Shown in pieces: positions 25,363 through 33,875 of a stretch of DNA of 64,000 bases. The number at the start of each line of letters is the position of its first letter. The first letter of the stretch is position 1. Source of the DNA: Martinezella multihospitum (GTDB lineage: Bacteria; Pseudomonadota; Alphaproteobacteria; Rhizobiales; Rhizobiaceae); contig NZ_FMAG01000004.1 in NCBI RefSeq assembly GCF_900094585.1, forward strand, positions 887,610 through 951,609, given 5' to 3'. The translations under genes and the position numbers were made by a program. Below the pieces are notes generated by a model. The model did not search any database and had not been told where the DNA came from. It saw only the letters and a program-made list of their open reading frames with translations.

Positions 25363-26028
25363 TTAGATGGCGAGTTTCTTCAGGATGCGCGCCTCGATGA
25401 GAGAGACGGCTCGTGTCAGCGGAAATGCGATGACGAAATAGATCAGGGCGACAACCGTCAGCACCTCGACAGGCCTTGCGGTATTGTTCGAGATGTTTTG
25501 GCCAACGAACATGAGGTCTGCCATGCCAACAGCGGAAACCAGGGCGCTTTCCTTGAACAGGCTGACGCAGTTCGACAGCAGCGTCGGGATCGCACGCAAC
25601 ACGGCCTGCGGCAGCACGACATTGACCACCTGGATGTTACGCGGAAGCCCGAGCGCAACGCAGGCGTCCAGTTGCTCAGGCCCGATCGACTTCAGGCTTG
25701 CCCGGAAAGTCTCGCTGGTGATCGCACCCATGTAGAGGGTCAACGCAATCACACCCGATGCAAGGTTCGACAGTTCGACACCAAGCAGTAAAGGTAGGCA
25801 AAAGAAGATCCAGAAGAGCTGAATGAGGACCGGCGTGCCGCGAAAGAACTCGACATAGATGCTGGAGACAGCCCTTAGCGCCACATTGCGGGAGGTTCTG
25901 GCAAGGCCCACCAGAAAGCCGAGAGAGCATCCGAGCACGATGCAAATGACTGTCAATTTGACGGTCATCCAAAGACCGAGCAACAGCGCGTGCTCGAAGC
26001 GGAAAAGGATCGAGAAGTCGAGCGTCAT
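25363..26028 (-). CDS. Hydroxyproline-type amino acid ABC transporter, permease
   Basis: A 221-residue HisM/GlnP-type permease with about five hydrophobic segments and the EAA-loop region ALGLPRNIQVVNVVLPQAVL. Start ATG 26028 follows AGGAGGCC. It forms a pair with the 26038-26700 product in the importer of the hydroxyproline operon. Confidence 0.9.
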   Translation of the reverse strand: MTLDFSILFRFEHALLLGLWMTVKLTVICIVLGCSLGFLVGLARTSRNVALRAVSSIYVEFFRGTPVLIQLFWIFFCLPLLLGVELSNLASGVIALTLYMGAITSETFRASLKSIGPEQLDACVALGLPRNIQVVNVVLPQAVLRAIPTLLSNCVSLFKESALVSAVGMADLMFVGQNISNNTARPVEVLTVVALIYFVIAFPLTRAVSLIEARILKKLAI

Positions 26029-26037
26029 CCTGGCCTC

Positions 26038-26700
26038 CTAGCTGACGAGAAGCTGTCGGCGGCGTTCCAGGAAGCCGACGATCTGTGTGATCGGAAAGGA
26101 CACGACGAAATAGATCAGCGCGACGACCGTGAATGTTTCGATCGGCCGGTATGTTTCGGTCGCAAGTGTCTTTCCCTGGTACATGAGGTCCTGGATCGCC
26201 ACGATCGCAACCAGCGCGCTCTGCTGGAAAATGACAATGCCGTTCGTCAGCAAAACGGGGATAGAAGCACGAAACGCGGTCGGGAAAACGATGCAGAGCA
26301 CCCGCTGCAGCGGCGACAGGCCGAGCGCGATACCGGCGTCGAGCTGTTCCCGTGGAACTGCCTGGATCGCCGCCCGATAGGCTTCGGCATTGAACGCCAT
26401 CAGGTTCAGCCCGAGCGCCATCACACCCATCGTGATCGGATCGAGGAAGACGTCGAAGATCATCGGAACGCAGTAGAAGATCCAGACGATCTGAATGATG
26501 GCGGGCGTGCAGCGGAAAAATTCGACAAACAGCATGAACGGCAGACGGATTAGCCGGTAAGGACTCATGATCAAAAGAGCGAGCACAAATCCCAGACCGA
26601 TACCGATGACATTGGCCGCCGCCGTCAGCTCCAGGGACACCCATAACCCCTTGAGCAGCGGCGCGATCGAGACTGCGTTGAAGTCGAAGGTGTAACTCAC
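26038..26700 (-). CDS. Hydroxyproline-type amino acid ABC transporter, permease
   Basis: A 220-residue permease paralogous to its downstream neighbour, with EAA loop ALGLSPLQRVLCIVFPTAFR. The start is GTG at 26700, overlapping the ATPase stop (GTGA), with a G-rich ribosome binding site inside the ATPase gene. Confidence 0.9.
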   Translation of the reverse strand: MSYTFDFNAVSIAPLLKGLWVSLELTAAANVIGIGLGFVLALLIMSPYRLIRLPFMLFVEFFRCTPAIIQIVWIFYCVPMIFDVFLDPITMGVMALGLNLMAFNAEAYRAAIQAVPREQLDAGIALGLSPLQRVLCIVFPTAFRASIPVLLTNGIVIFQQSALVAIVAIQDLMYQGKTLATETYRPIETFTVVALIYFVVSFPITQIVGFLERRRQLLVS

Positions 26701-27494
26701 GCAACCGCCCCCTGCTGCTTGATGTGGAACACGCGGTCGATGAATTCCTTGGTGCGATCTTCCCTGGGAGAGCCGAGTACTTGTTCAGGAGGGCCGTCCT
26801 CGACGACAACTCCACCGGCGCAAAAGATCACGCGCGAGGCAATGTTTTTGGCAAACCACATGTCGTGGGTGACGATCATCATCGGCATGTTCTGGGATGC
26901 CAATTGGAGGATCACCTGCTCCACCTCGCTGACAAGCTCGGGGTCGAGCGCCGACGTGACCTCATCGAAAAGCATCAGCTTGGGATCCAGCATCAGAGCA
27001 CGGGCAATGGCGACGCGCTGCTTCTGACCGCCGGAGAGCTGGGCGGGGTACGCATTGGCCTTTGCACCAAGTCCGAACCGCTCAAGAAGAGTTTGGGCAC
27101 GAGCCATCGCCTTCGATTTTGCCTCGCCCCGTACCTTGCAGGGCGCGAGGATGAGGTTCTGGATGACATTCAAGTGCGGAAAGAGCGTATAGTGCTGAAA
27201 GACCATGCCGATCGATCGGCGCACTTCCGTATCGATGAGGGTCTTCTTGCCAAGGCCTTCAGACGAGATATAGGCCTTCCCATCGAAGCTGATCGATCCG
27301 CTGTCTATCTGCTCAAGGCCCATCATTACCCTGAGCAGCGTGCTCTTGCCGCCGCCGCTCGGACCGATGACGACGACGCGTTCGCCAGGTTTCATTTCGA
27401 TGTCGATGCCTTTCAGCACCTGGATGGCTCCATTGCCATAGCTCTTGTGGAGCGCCTGCATTTTGACGAGGGGAAGGCTGAAGGACATGGTCAT
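26697..27494 (-). CDS. Hydroxyproline-type amino acid ABC transporter, ATP-binding protein
   Basis: A 265-residue ATPase: Walker A GPSGGGKST, Q-loop VFQHYTLFPH, signature LSGGQKQRVA, Walker B LMLFDEVTSALD (a valine replaces the usual proline of DEPTS) and H-loop IVTHDMWFA. Two starts are close together, ATG 27494 and ATG 27488. A longer frame upstream crosses a perfect palindrome in the intergenic region and is not real. Confidence 0.9.
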   Translation of the reverse strand: MTMSFSLPLVKMQALHKSYGNGAIQVLKGIDIEMKPGERVVVIGPSGGGKSTLLRVMMGLEQIDSGSISFDGKAYISSEGLGKKTLIDTEVRRSIGMVFQHYTLFPHLNVIQNLILAPCKVRGEAKSKAMARAQTLLERFGLGAKANAYPAQLSGGQKQRVAIARALMLDPKLMLFDEVTSALDPELVSEVEQVILQLASQNMPMMIVTHDMWFAKNIASRVIFCAGGVVVEDGPPEQVLGSPREDRTKEFIDRVFHIKQQGAVA

Positions 27495-27528
27495 GGCCGA
27501 TCTCGGTTTGTCTGAAAAGCGAGAGAGT

Positions 27529-27552
27529 GCGTCGGCGACCGGTCGCCGACGC
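27529..27552 (-). terminator. Perfect 24-base palindrome after the binding-protein gene
   Basis: GCGTCGGCGACC is followed directly by its own reverse complement, a 12-bp arm with no spacer. In RNA it folds as a long hairpin. It lies 10 bases after the stop of the binding-protein gene and before the ATPase gene, the same position as the hairpins in four other importer operons here. Confidence 0.65.
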
Positions 27553-27562
27553 CGGGCGAGAG

Positions 27563-28396
27563 TCATTTTGCCCCTTTGAGAACCTCGTCGACGGCCTTGT
27601 GGATCAGCTCGTCGACGTGACCAGTCGCGACCTTCTCTTCGAGAAAGATGTTTGCGACCTCGACATCAGCGGCCGATATGTTGTGTGGCAGGCCGAAGGA
27701 TACGCCTTGCTTGGCGAGGGCAGGCTTCGGGTTCAGGGCGACGGCCCAATCTGGATTTGCCTGGGTCAGAAGCTGGTTGGTATCGGAAGCGTCGACCAGG
27801 ATGTCTGCGCGCTTCGAGGTAAGCGCCAGGCGTGTCTCGTCGTTGCCCGGAAGCCGCATGATGGTGGCATTCTTCACGGCTGTCGAAATTGCCTTGTCCT
27901 GAGCCGTCCCGGACATGACGGCGATCGTCACGCCTGCTTTGTCGACGTCAGCCACCGAGACCGCCGTCGCCGGAATCTTCGGGTTGTTCTTATTGTAGGC
28001 AAGCGAAATCTGATACTCCATCGCCGGGATGGAAAACCGGACGGCCATGGCGCGGGCCGGCGTCCGGTTCAACGCCAGAGAAACGTCCCATTTTCCGGCT
28101 TGAAGGCCGGCAACGATATTGTCCCAGGTCGTATCGACGAATTGCGGCTTCACCTTGAGGACGTCGGCAAATTCCTTGCAGAGATCGGCAAAGAAACCCG
28201 AATACTCGCCGGTTGCCGGGTCGCGCATGACATAGGGTGGAGCGACCGCTGCTCCACATCTCAAAACACCCGCCTTCTGCACGCCCTGCCAATAGCCGTC
28301 GGCAGTTTGCGCATGGGCGTTGGTTGCGGAAACGCCTGCCATAAGGGCGAGCGCGGGCAACGCCCGCAAGGCGGACGTGATCAACTTCGAAAGCAT
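27563..28396 (-). CDS. Hydroxyproline-type ABC transporter, periplasmic binding protein
   Basis: A 277-residue SBP_bac_3 protein with a signal peptide ending near NAHA-QTADG. The mature domain opens VLRCGAAVAPPYVMRD, the usual ligand-binding start. ATG 28396 is preferred because GAGG lies seven bases upstream; the ATG at 28402 is too close to it. It is first in the ten-gene hydroxyproline operon. Substrate trans-4-hydroxy-L-proline is inferred from the downstream enzymes. Confidence 0.9.
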   Translation of the reverse strand: MLSKLITSALRALPALALMAGVSATNAHAQTADGYWQGVQKAGVLRCGAAVAPPYVMRDPATGEYSGFFADLCKEFADVLKVKPQFVDTTWDNIVAGLQAGKWDVSLALNRTPARAMAVRFSIPAMEYQISLAYNKNNPKIPATAVSVADVDKAGVTIAVMSGTAQDKAISTAVKNATIMRLPGNDETRLALTSKRADILVDASDTNQLLTQANPDWAVALNPKPALAKQGVSFGLPHNISAADVEVANIFLEEKVATGHVDELIHKAVDEVLKGAK

Positions 28397-28474
28397 CGGC
28401 ATTCCTCTTTTGCTGTGCGCGAAGCGCGGTTCCACTCGTCGGCTTTGGCCGTTCTTCTCGATTTTCTGTCGGCT

Positions 28475-28548
28475 GCGTGTCGACTGGTAAATTTATGTCA
28501 ACAGCGTGTCGACAAAGTCAAGCGGAAAAATTAAGATTGCTGACACGC
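28475..28548. promoter_or_regulatory. Three-copy operator candidate for the hydroxyproline operon
   Basis: GCGTGTCGAC occurs at 28475-28484 and again at 28504-28513; a third, inverted copy GCTGACACGC (reverse complement GCGTGTCAGC) is at 28539-28548. All lie between the divergent binding-protein and GntR genes. Starts of the first two copies are 29 bases apart and the third is 35 further. The GntR/FCD protein at 28594 is the likely binder. Confidence 0.6.
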
Positions 28549-28593
28549 TATTTTTCTGGCCCAATGCCAAATGTGCGAACGAAAGGGACTTAA

Positions 28594-29313
28594 GTGTCTG
28601 ACGAGACTGAAGTGAAACGGGTCCGGGGAACCGGCTGGAAAAACGTCTACGAGACGCTGCGAAACGAGATCCTCGCCCTCACCTTGCCGCCGGGGCAGCT
28701 CCTCGACGAAATGAGCCTGGCCGAGCGTTTCGATATGTCGCGATCACCGGTCCGAGAGGCCTTGATCCGCCTGGGCGCCGACGAGCTCGTCGTCACACTG
28801 TCCAACCGCAGCACGATCGTTGCGCCGATCGAAGTCGCGACCTTTCCGAAATATGTGGAAGCGCTCGACATCGCCCAACGGATGAACACGCGCCTGGCCG
28901 CGGCACTGCGAACCGATACCGATCTGAAGCTGATTGCCAAACGGGAAAAGGCATTTGCGACCGCCGTCAAGGTCGGAAATCATCTGGCGATGTCGGAGGC
29001 GAACAAGGAATTCCACATGGCAATCGCCTATGCCGGCAAAAATCAGTATCTGGCGACTTTCTATGACAAGCTCCTGTCTCAGGGACAGCGCATGCTGCAC
29101 CTGCATTTCGAATACCTGGAACGAACGCATGAGGGATATCTCCTCACGGATGAGCACAGTCTGATGCTGGAGGCGATCCGTGACAAGAACGTCGATCTGG
29201 CGGATGAGCTCGCCCATGCTCACACTCGGCAATTCCAGGACAACTTCATCAACTTCATGCGCGAGAACTACACGACCGACGTTCCGCTCGGATCCGCGCG
29301 AGCCGCAGAATAG
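28594..29313 (+). CDS. hypR: GntR family regulator, FadR/FCD subfamily (hydroxyproline repressor)
   Basis: A 239-residue regulator. The winged helix (LDEMSLAERFDMSRSPVREA) spans about residues 35-70, followed by an all-helical FCD domain with the metal/ligand histidine cluster around EANKEFHMAIAYAG and TDEHSLMLEAI. Start is GTG 28594 with GAAAGGG upstream. It is divergent from the hydroxyproline operon, as hypR is in S. meliloti, where the regulator represses in the absence of hydroxyproline. A decayed proC follows 9 bases after its stop. Confidence 0.85.
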   Translation: MSDETEVKRVRGTGWKNVYETLRNEILALTLPPGQLLDEMSLAERFDMSRSPVREALIRLGADELVVTLSNRSTIVAPIEVATFPKYVEALDIAQRMNTRLAAALRTDTDLKLIAKREKAFATAVKVGNHLAMSEANKEFHMAIAYAGKNQYLATFYDKLLSQGQRMLHLHFEYLERTHEGYLLTDEHSLMLEAIRDKNVDLADELAHAHTRQFQDNFINFMRENYTTDVPLGSARAAE

Positions 29314-29322
29314 AAGGCTGGA

Positions 29323-29946
29323 ATGAAAGCAATCGGCTTTGTCGGAACGGGCACGATCGCGGAAGCCATGGTGGAAAGCCGCCTGGCCGAGCCGGCACAC
29401 TCCTTCAATATCCATGTCTCGCCTCGCAATGCGGAATTCGCCGCAAGGCTTGCCGCCAAGTTCGACACGCTAATTGCCGCGGCTGACAACCAGGCAGTCG
29501 TCGATCAGAGCGACATCGTAATCCCGGCCATTCGTCCGCAGATTGCCGGGGAGTGACTGCCATCTACCCTCCCGACCCTGAAATCGCCGCGCTATTCGAT
29601 ACTCTTGGTAGGGCCGTTCAATGCGAGTCCCGAAAGGAGTATGACCTCCTTGCCGCGGCCAGCGCCATGATGTCGACCTTCTTCGACGTCGTGGAATTCA
29701 CAACGATCAGCTGGAAAAGAACGGGCTACCTCGATCGAGGGGACAAGCCTATACGCAACGCTGTGTGAAAGCCTCGCGCAGCAGGCCAATGAGACCAATA
29801 TCCATTCATTTCATTTGCTCAGCAAGGAATTCGCCACAAAGGGTGGTCTGAATGAGCCGGTGTTGTCGGATTTTGAGACGACGGGTGGCCGTGTCGCATG
29901 GTCGCGGCGTTCCGGCAGCATCGAAACAAAGTGCGGGGCGGCATGA
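29323..29946 (+). pseudogene. proC: Pyrroline-5-carboxylate reductase-like pseudogene
   Basis: The N-terminal third is intact (MKAIGFVGTGTIAEAM, then SDIVIPAIRPQIAG), the NAD(P)-binding start of ProC. At about 29553 the frame shifts directly to VTAIYPPDPEIAALFDTLG, so roughly 45-50 codons that normally lie between are missing. Near 29710-29735 at least one more shift is needed to recover LEKNGLP, and another to reach SLYATLCESLAQQ and EFATKGGLNEPVLSDFE, the family C terminus. With three or more lesions it cannot be functional. It probably once reduced a pyrroline carboxylate in hydroxyproline or proline metabolism. Confidence 0.82.
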
Positions 29947-30279
29947 CAATCTAAGCGGCTATTGCCAGCTTTTAGGCTACGCACAGTATTCTCGATTGCT
30001 CCGCAGTCGGTACCTTCACCCGTGCTTCCACTCCGCTCTTGATGTAATACGGATCGTCCATGATCAAGGTCGATACCTGGCGCACCCTTAAGTATCAATC
30101 GTGTTTTACCCTTCCTCTGCGCGCCAAGAAACTCCAGCGAGCCTCTAATGGGGCGTTGCAATTTGCCCTCACCCACTGCCGAACCTGAGATATTGGACCA
30201 CCTCCACTACGAGAGGCCAACATGTTTGACCGCAGCTGCCGCATCACACGACAGCCTAGCCGCCGAACAGATCCGTCAA
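29947..30279. other. Non-coding stretch between proC relic and sulfatase operon
   Basis: No supported gene. On the minus strand two short fragments in different frames (LEFLGAQR and TLIMDDPYYIKSGVEARVKV) are faintly like YciI-type small proteins and may be a second relic. I see no clear terminator for the operon ending at 30280. Confidence 0.35.
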
Positions 30280-31260
30280 TCAAGCGGAGAGGAACAATGT
30301 CGCATCGAAATATTTCTCCGGTGGCAGTGGATCCTTGATGGTTCCGAAATCAACGAACATCTTGTTGAATTCGCCCAGCCACTTCGTGACGCTGCCGTCC
30401 TCGGTGAACTTGTTCAGCTCGCCGCTCGTCAGAAGTTTTCGGCTTTTTGCAACCTTCGCTGTCGCATCGGGAGGCGATTGCGTAAAGGCGACCGTCAACT
30501 CAATCGAATGATCCAGATTTGCAACCCGGTAGTCCATCGCCTTCTTGATGACCTTCAGGAAGCTCTTGGCAAGATCGGGATCGCTTTGGATCGTTTCGTT
30601 GCGCGCGACGAAGGTATTGATGAACGAGGTATCGGGATAGAAGTCCTTGTTCGATGCCAGCTCCTTCATATCGGGAACTCGCGGCTTGATCGCATCGATC
30701 AAGGGATACCAGATGCCCGCCGCATCGATCTGCTTGGAAGAAAAGGCGGCAACGACGGTACTCGGATCCATCGGTACGACCTGCACGTCCTTGATCGTCA
30801 GGCCAGCCTTGCCGAGGGCCATGCGCAGGATCATCTCTCCGGATGTACCTTGCGGAACACCGACCTTCTTGCCCTTGAGATCTGAGATCGAATTGATTGC
30901 TGCCTGCGCGATGACACGATCGCTGAACCCGATATCGTTGACGCCAAGCACCCTGGCGTGGCCGCTGGCCGGAAGCCACAGCGCACCCGGCCCGATCGTC
31001 CCGAAATCGAGGCTCCCCGCACCCATGGCCTGAATCTGGATGGGACCATTGGTGAACACCTTCAGGTCCGGCTCCAGCCCCTCGGCCTGCCAAAGCTTCT
31101 GATCGTTGGCGATCGCAAACAGGCTCGAATTGGGGAAGTCGGAGAGGTAGCCGATCCGGATCGGCTTTGAGGCCGCGCGAGCCGGCTTTGCGATCATAGG
31201 CATCGTGGCGGCGGCCGTCAGAGCCGCGGCCGTGGTCAATAAACTGCGTCTCGTCAGCAT
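30280..31260 (-). CDS. Nitrate/sulfonate/taurine-type ABC transporter, binding protein
   Basis: A 326-residue SsuA/TauA/NrtA-like protein. ATG 31260 is chosen because AGGAGG lies eight bases upstream; the ATG at 31266 is too close. The N terminus LTRRSLLTTAAALTAAA has a twin-arginine-like signal, with a cleavage region near ARA-AS. The mature part shows IRIGYLSDFPNSSLFAIAND, SDLKGKKVGVPQGTSGEM and AAGIWYPLIDAI, typical of the family. It is the last gene of the sulfatase operon, which is unusual since binding proteins are mostly first. The ligand is probably a sulfate ester or sulfonate. Confidence 0.9.
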   Translation of the reverse strand: MLTRRSLLTTAAALTAAATMPMIAKPARAASKPIRIGYLSDFPNSSLFAIANDQKLWQAEGLEPDLKVFTNGPIQIQAMGAGSLDFGTIGPGALWLPASGHARVLGVNDIGFSDRVIAQAAINSISDLKGKKVGVPQGTSGEMILRMALGKAGLTIKDVQVVPMDPSTVVAAFSSKQIDAAGIWYPLIDAIKPRVPDMKELASNKDFYPDTSFINTFVARNETIQSDPDLAKSFLKVIKKAMDYRVANLDHSIELTVAFTQSPPDATAKVAKSRKLLTSGELNKFTEDGSVTKWLGEFNKMFVDFGTIKDPLPPEKYFDATLFLSA

Positions 31261-31288
31261 GATCATTTCCTCCTGTGATTGCTGATCT

Positions 31289-32059
31289 TCAGTTTGAGGC
31301 GGGGTGATAGACGGCCCGCCAGACCTCGTTGCGCAGCTCGGAAAACTGCGGCGAAAGCCGCATCTCCTCCGTGCGGGGAAAGGGCAGATCCACGGGGATA
31401 ATCTTGTGGAGCCGGCCCGGGCGGGCTGCCATCACGATCACCCGGCTCGCCAGATAGACCGCCTCGTCGACATCATGCGTGATGAACATCACCGTGCGGC
31501 GTTCCTTGCTCCACATGGTGAGAAGCTGGTCCTGCAATTGCACGCGCGTCAAAGCGTCGAGCGCGCCGAAGGGTTCATCCATCAGCAATATCTTCGGATT
31601 GACCGCATAGGCCCGGGCAATGGCGCAGCGCTGCTTCATGCCGCCCGAAAGCATCTTCGGCAATGCATCGGCAAAGTCCGTCAACCCCACCAGTTCGATG
31701 AAGTGATCGGCAGTCCGGCGGCGTTCATCCTTGGGGCGCCCCGAGATTTGAAGCCCGAATTCGACGTTCTGCCGCACGGTCAGCCATGGAAACAGGGCAT
31801 ATTGCTGGAAGATGACGCCACGCTCAGGCCCTGGTCCCTTAACGGGCATATTGTCGACCAATACCCGCCCCAACGATGGTGATGTCAGTCCGGCAGCGAT
31901 ATTCATGGCCGTCGACTTGCCGCAGCCGGAAGGGCCGACGACGGTGATGAACTCGCCGTCCTCGATATCGAGGTCGAGGTTCTGCAGCGCGGTAAAGGCT
32001 GCCTGACCCGCAAGATCGAAGCTTTTCGAAACGTTCTGAAACGAGATCTTCGGCGTCAT
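31289..32059 (-). CDS. Nitrate/sulfonate/taurine-type ABC transporter, ATP-binding protein
   Basis: A 256-residue SsuB/TauB-like ATPase: Walker A VVGPSGCGKST, Q-loop IFQQYALFPW, signature LSGGMKQRCAIARA, Walker B ILLMDEPFGALD and H-loop ITHDVDEA. ATG 32059 follows AGGAAAAG and overlaps the permease stop by ATGA; an in-frame ATG five codons earlier lies inside the permease gene and lacks a ribosome binding site. Confidence 0.92.
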   Translation of the reverse strand: MTPKISFQNVSKSFDLAGQAAFTALQNLDLDIEDGEFITVVGPSGCGKSTAMNIAAGLTSPSLGRVLVDNMPVKGPGPERGVIFQQYALFPWLTVRQNVEFGLQISGRPKDERRRTADHFIELVGLTDFADALPKMLSGGMKQRCAIARAYAVNPKILLMDEPFGALDALTRVQLQDQLLTMWSKERRTVMFITHDVDEAVYLASRVIVMAARPGRLHKIIPVDLPFPRTEEMRLSPQFSELRNEVWRAVYHPASN

Positions 32060-32862
32060 AGCTTTTCCTGCCATGCGGTGAGAATACGATCGGCCATCAT
32101 GACGATCCGATCCATGAGCAGGCCAAGAATGCCGATGGCGATCAGGCTTACGAAGATAGTGGGTAGGTCATAATAGAGCTGGGCCTGCTGCATGCGATAG
32201 CCGAGGCCGGACTGTGCGGCGATGAGCTCGGCCGCAACGACGGTCGCCCAGGACGAGCCGAGGCCGACGCGCACGCCGACCATGATATAGGGCGTGGAGG
32301 CCGGAATGATCACACGCCGGAAAATGGTGAAATCGCCCGCCCCCAATACGCGGGCGGCGTTGATGAGTGTCTTGTCGACGCTGATGACCCCCTGGTAGGT
32401 CGCAACGACGCTCGACAGGAAGGCAGCCAGGAAGATGACGAAGATCTTCGGCGTCTCGTCGATGCCCATCGTCACGATCGCAAGCGGGATGATCGCAAGC
32501 GGCGGAATGGTGCGGAAGAACTGGACATAGGGCTCGATGATGCCCCGGGCGATGCGATACCACCCCATCAGGAACCCAACGGGAATAGCGACGATCAGGC
32601 CGAGGCAGAAACCCGTCATGACCCGGCCGAGGCTGGCGAGCGCATCGCTGAACAGGATACCGTTTCCAGCCTCGGCGGCGGCGGCCGCAGCCACCTGAGC
32701 GGGCGTCGGGAGGCCAACCAGCCCTTCGGCCGTCACCAGCCACCAGAGGCCGATCCCGACAACGACGGCAGCCGCATTCAGAACCAGCATGGCTACCGAT
32801 GCTGCAAGCAAAGGGCGTCGGGCCGTGTCAGAGCGCACAGATGCGTTCGTTGCGATGCTCAT
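32056..32862 (-). CDS. Nitrate/sulfonate/taurine-type ABC transporter, permease
   Basis: A 268-residue SsuC/TauC-like membrane protein with about six hydrophobic segments and the EAA-type loop AARVLGAGDFTIFRRVIIPAS. It overlaps both neighbours by 4 bp (FGE gene upstream, ATPase downstream), so transport and sulfatase maturation are translated as one unit. Confidence 0.92.
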   Translation of the reverse strand: MSIATNASVRSDTARRPLLAASVAMLVLNAAAVVVGIGLWWLVTAEGLVGLPTPAQVAAAAAAEAGNGILFSDALASLGRVMTGFCLGLIVAIPVGFLMGWYRIARGIIEPYVQFFRTIPPLAIIPLAIVTMGIDETPKIFVIFLAAFLSSVVATYQGVISVDKTLINAARVLGAGDFTIFRRVIIPASTPYIMVGVRVGLGSSWATVVAAELIAAQSGLGYRMQQAQLYYDLPTIFVSLIAIGILGLLMDRIVMMADRILTAWQEKL

Positions 32863-33875
32863 TGCCGTTCGCCTTCAACTGTATATGGCTCGATGCGAGA
32901 TTTGTCGGCCGGACGGCGGACACAGCGGAAGCCGACATGGGTGGTGGCGCTGTCGATCATTTCCGGATGCCGGGCTGCCGGCCGATAACGGCGGCAATAG
33001 TTCGGCGCACAAAGATGCGATCCACCCTTCAACACCTTGCGCGGGATGCGGATTGCCGGTTGACGCAGATCGTAGCTCTGTTCGGCCGTAGCAATTCTCG
33101 GGTTGATCGGAATGCAGCAAGGCTTGGCTGCATCGTCCGGATGCCGGTCCGTCCAGTAATCGTCGGTCCATTCCCAGACATTGCCGATCATATCGGAGAG
33201 GCCATAGCCGTTTGCAGGAAAGATTGCGACCGGCGTGGTGCCGAACTGAGCCTTGCCTGCGGGATTGGCCATCGGAAAATTGCCGTCCCAGATATTCGCC
33301 ATCCTGCGGCCGTCGGGTTCGAACTCCTCGCCCCAGGCAAATGTCGCCCCTTCCATGCCGCCGCGGGCGGCGAACTCCCATTCCGCCTCACTCGGCAGAG
33401 CCTTTCCGGCCCAGCGCGCATAGGCCGTAGCATCGGCATGGCAGACCTGCACCACCGGATGATCCATCATTGCCTCCGTCAGAGACGAGACGCCATCGGG
33501 CCGATGCCAGCATGCACCCGCCACATAGTGCCACCAATCACCCCAGAAGCGCATATCGCCTGAGTTCCGCGGCGCTCGAAAGACCAATGATCCCGGCTGC
33601 AGGATGACCGGATCGGCCCCGGGATAAAGCGATGGGTCCGGCGCCCGCTCCGCAATCGTCACATAACCGGTGTCGGCGACGAAGCGCGAAAAATCCCGGT
33701 TCGTGACCAGCGTGGCATCCATGAAGAAGCCGTCAATCTTGACCCTATGAACGGGGCCTTCCTCGGGATAGAAATTCTCCGATCCCATCAGGAAACTGCC
33801 ACCTTCGATCCATATCATCCCATCCTTTACAGGCGGGGTTGATCTGGTTGCGGTTGTTTCCTGAAAACCTGTCAT
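32859..33875 (-). CDS. Formylglycine-generating enzyme (sulfatase-modifying factor)
   Basis: A 338-residue FGE-sulfatase domain protein: MIWIEGGSFLMGSENFYPEE at the start, ALPSEAEWEFAARGG, IGNVWEWTDDYW, and the C-terminal GGSHLCAPNYCRRYRPAAR. The two cysteines in that last block match the catalytic copper-binding pair of authentic FGEs, so it is probably active rather than a mere fold relative. It oxidises the cysteine of the CxPSR motif in sulfatases to formylglycine. The sulfatase gene just upstream has CVPSR, and the second sulfatase at 36510 has CAPSR; both are likely clients. ATG 33875 overlaps the sulfatase stop (ATGA). Confidence 0.92.
   Translation of the reverse strand: MTGFQETTATRSTPPVKDGMIWIEGGSFLMGSENFYPEEGPVHRVKIDGFFMDATLVTNRDFSRFVADTGYVTIAERAPDPSLYPGADPVILQPGSLVFRAPRNSGDMRFWGDWWHYVAGACWHRPDGVSSLTEAMMDHPVVQVCHADATAYARWAGKALPSEAEWEFAARGGMEGATFAWGEEFEPDGRRMANIWDGNFPMANPAGKAQFGTTPVAIFPANGYGLSDMIGNVWEWTDDYWTDRHPDDAAKPCCIPINPRIATAEQSYDLRQPAIRIPRKVLKGGSHLCAPNYCRRYRPAARHPEMIDSATTHVGFRCVRRPADKSRIEPYTVEGERQ

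Noticed and set aside
29960..30180. Possible YciI-like gene on the minus strand.
   Set aside because: Only two short fragments in different frames are faintly similar, with stops between them. Too weak to call even as a pseudogene.
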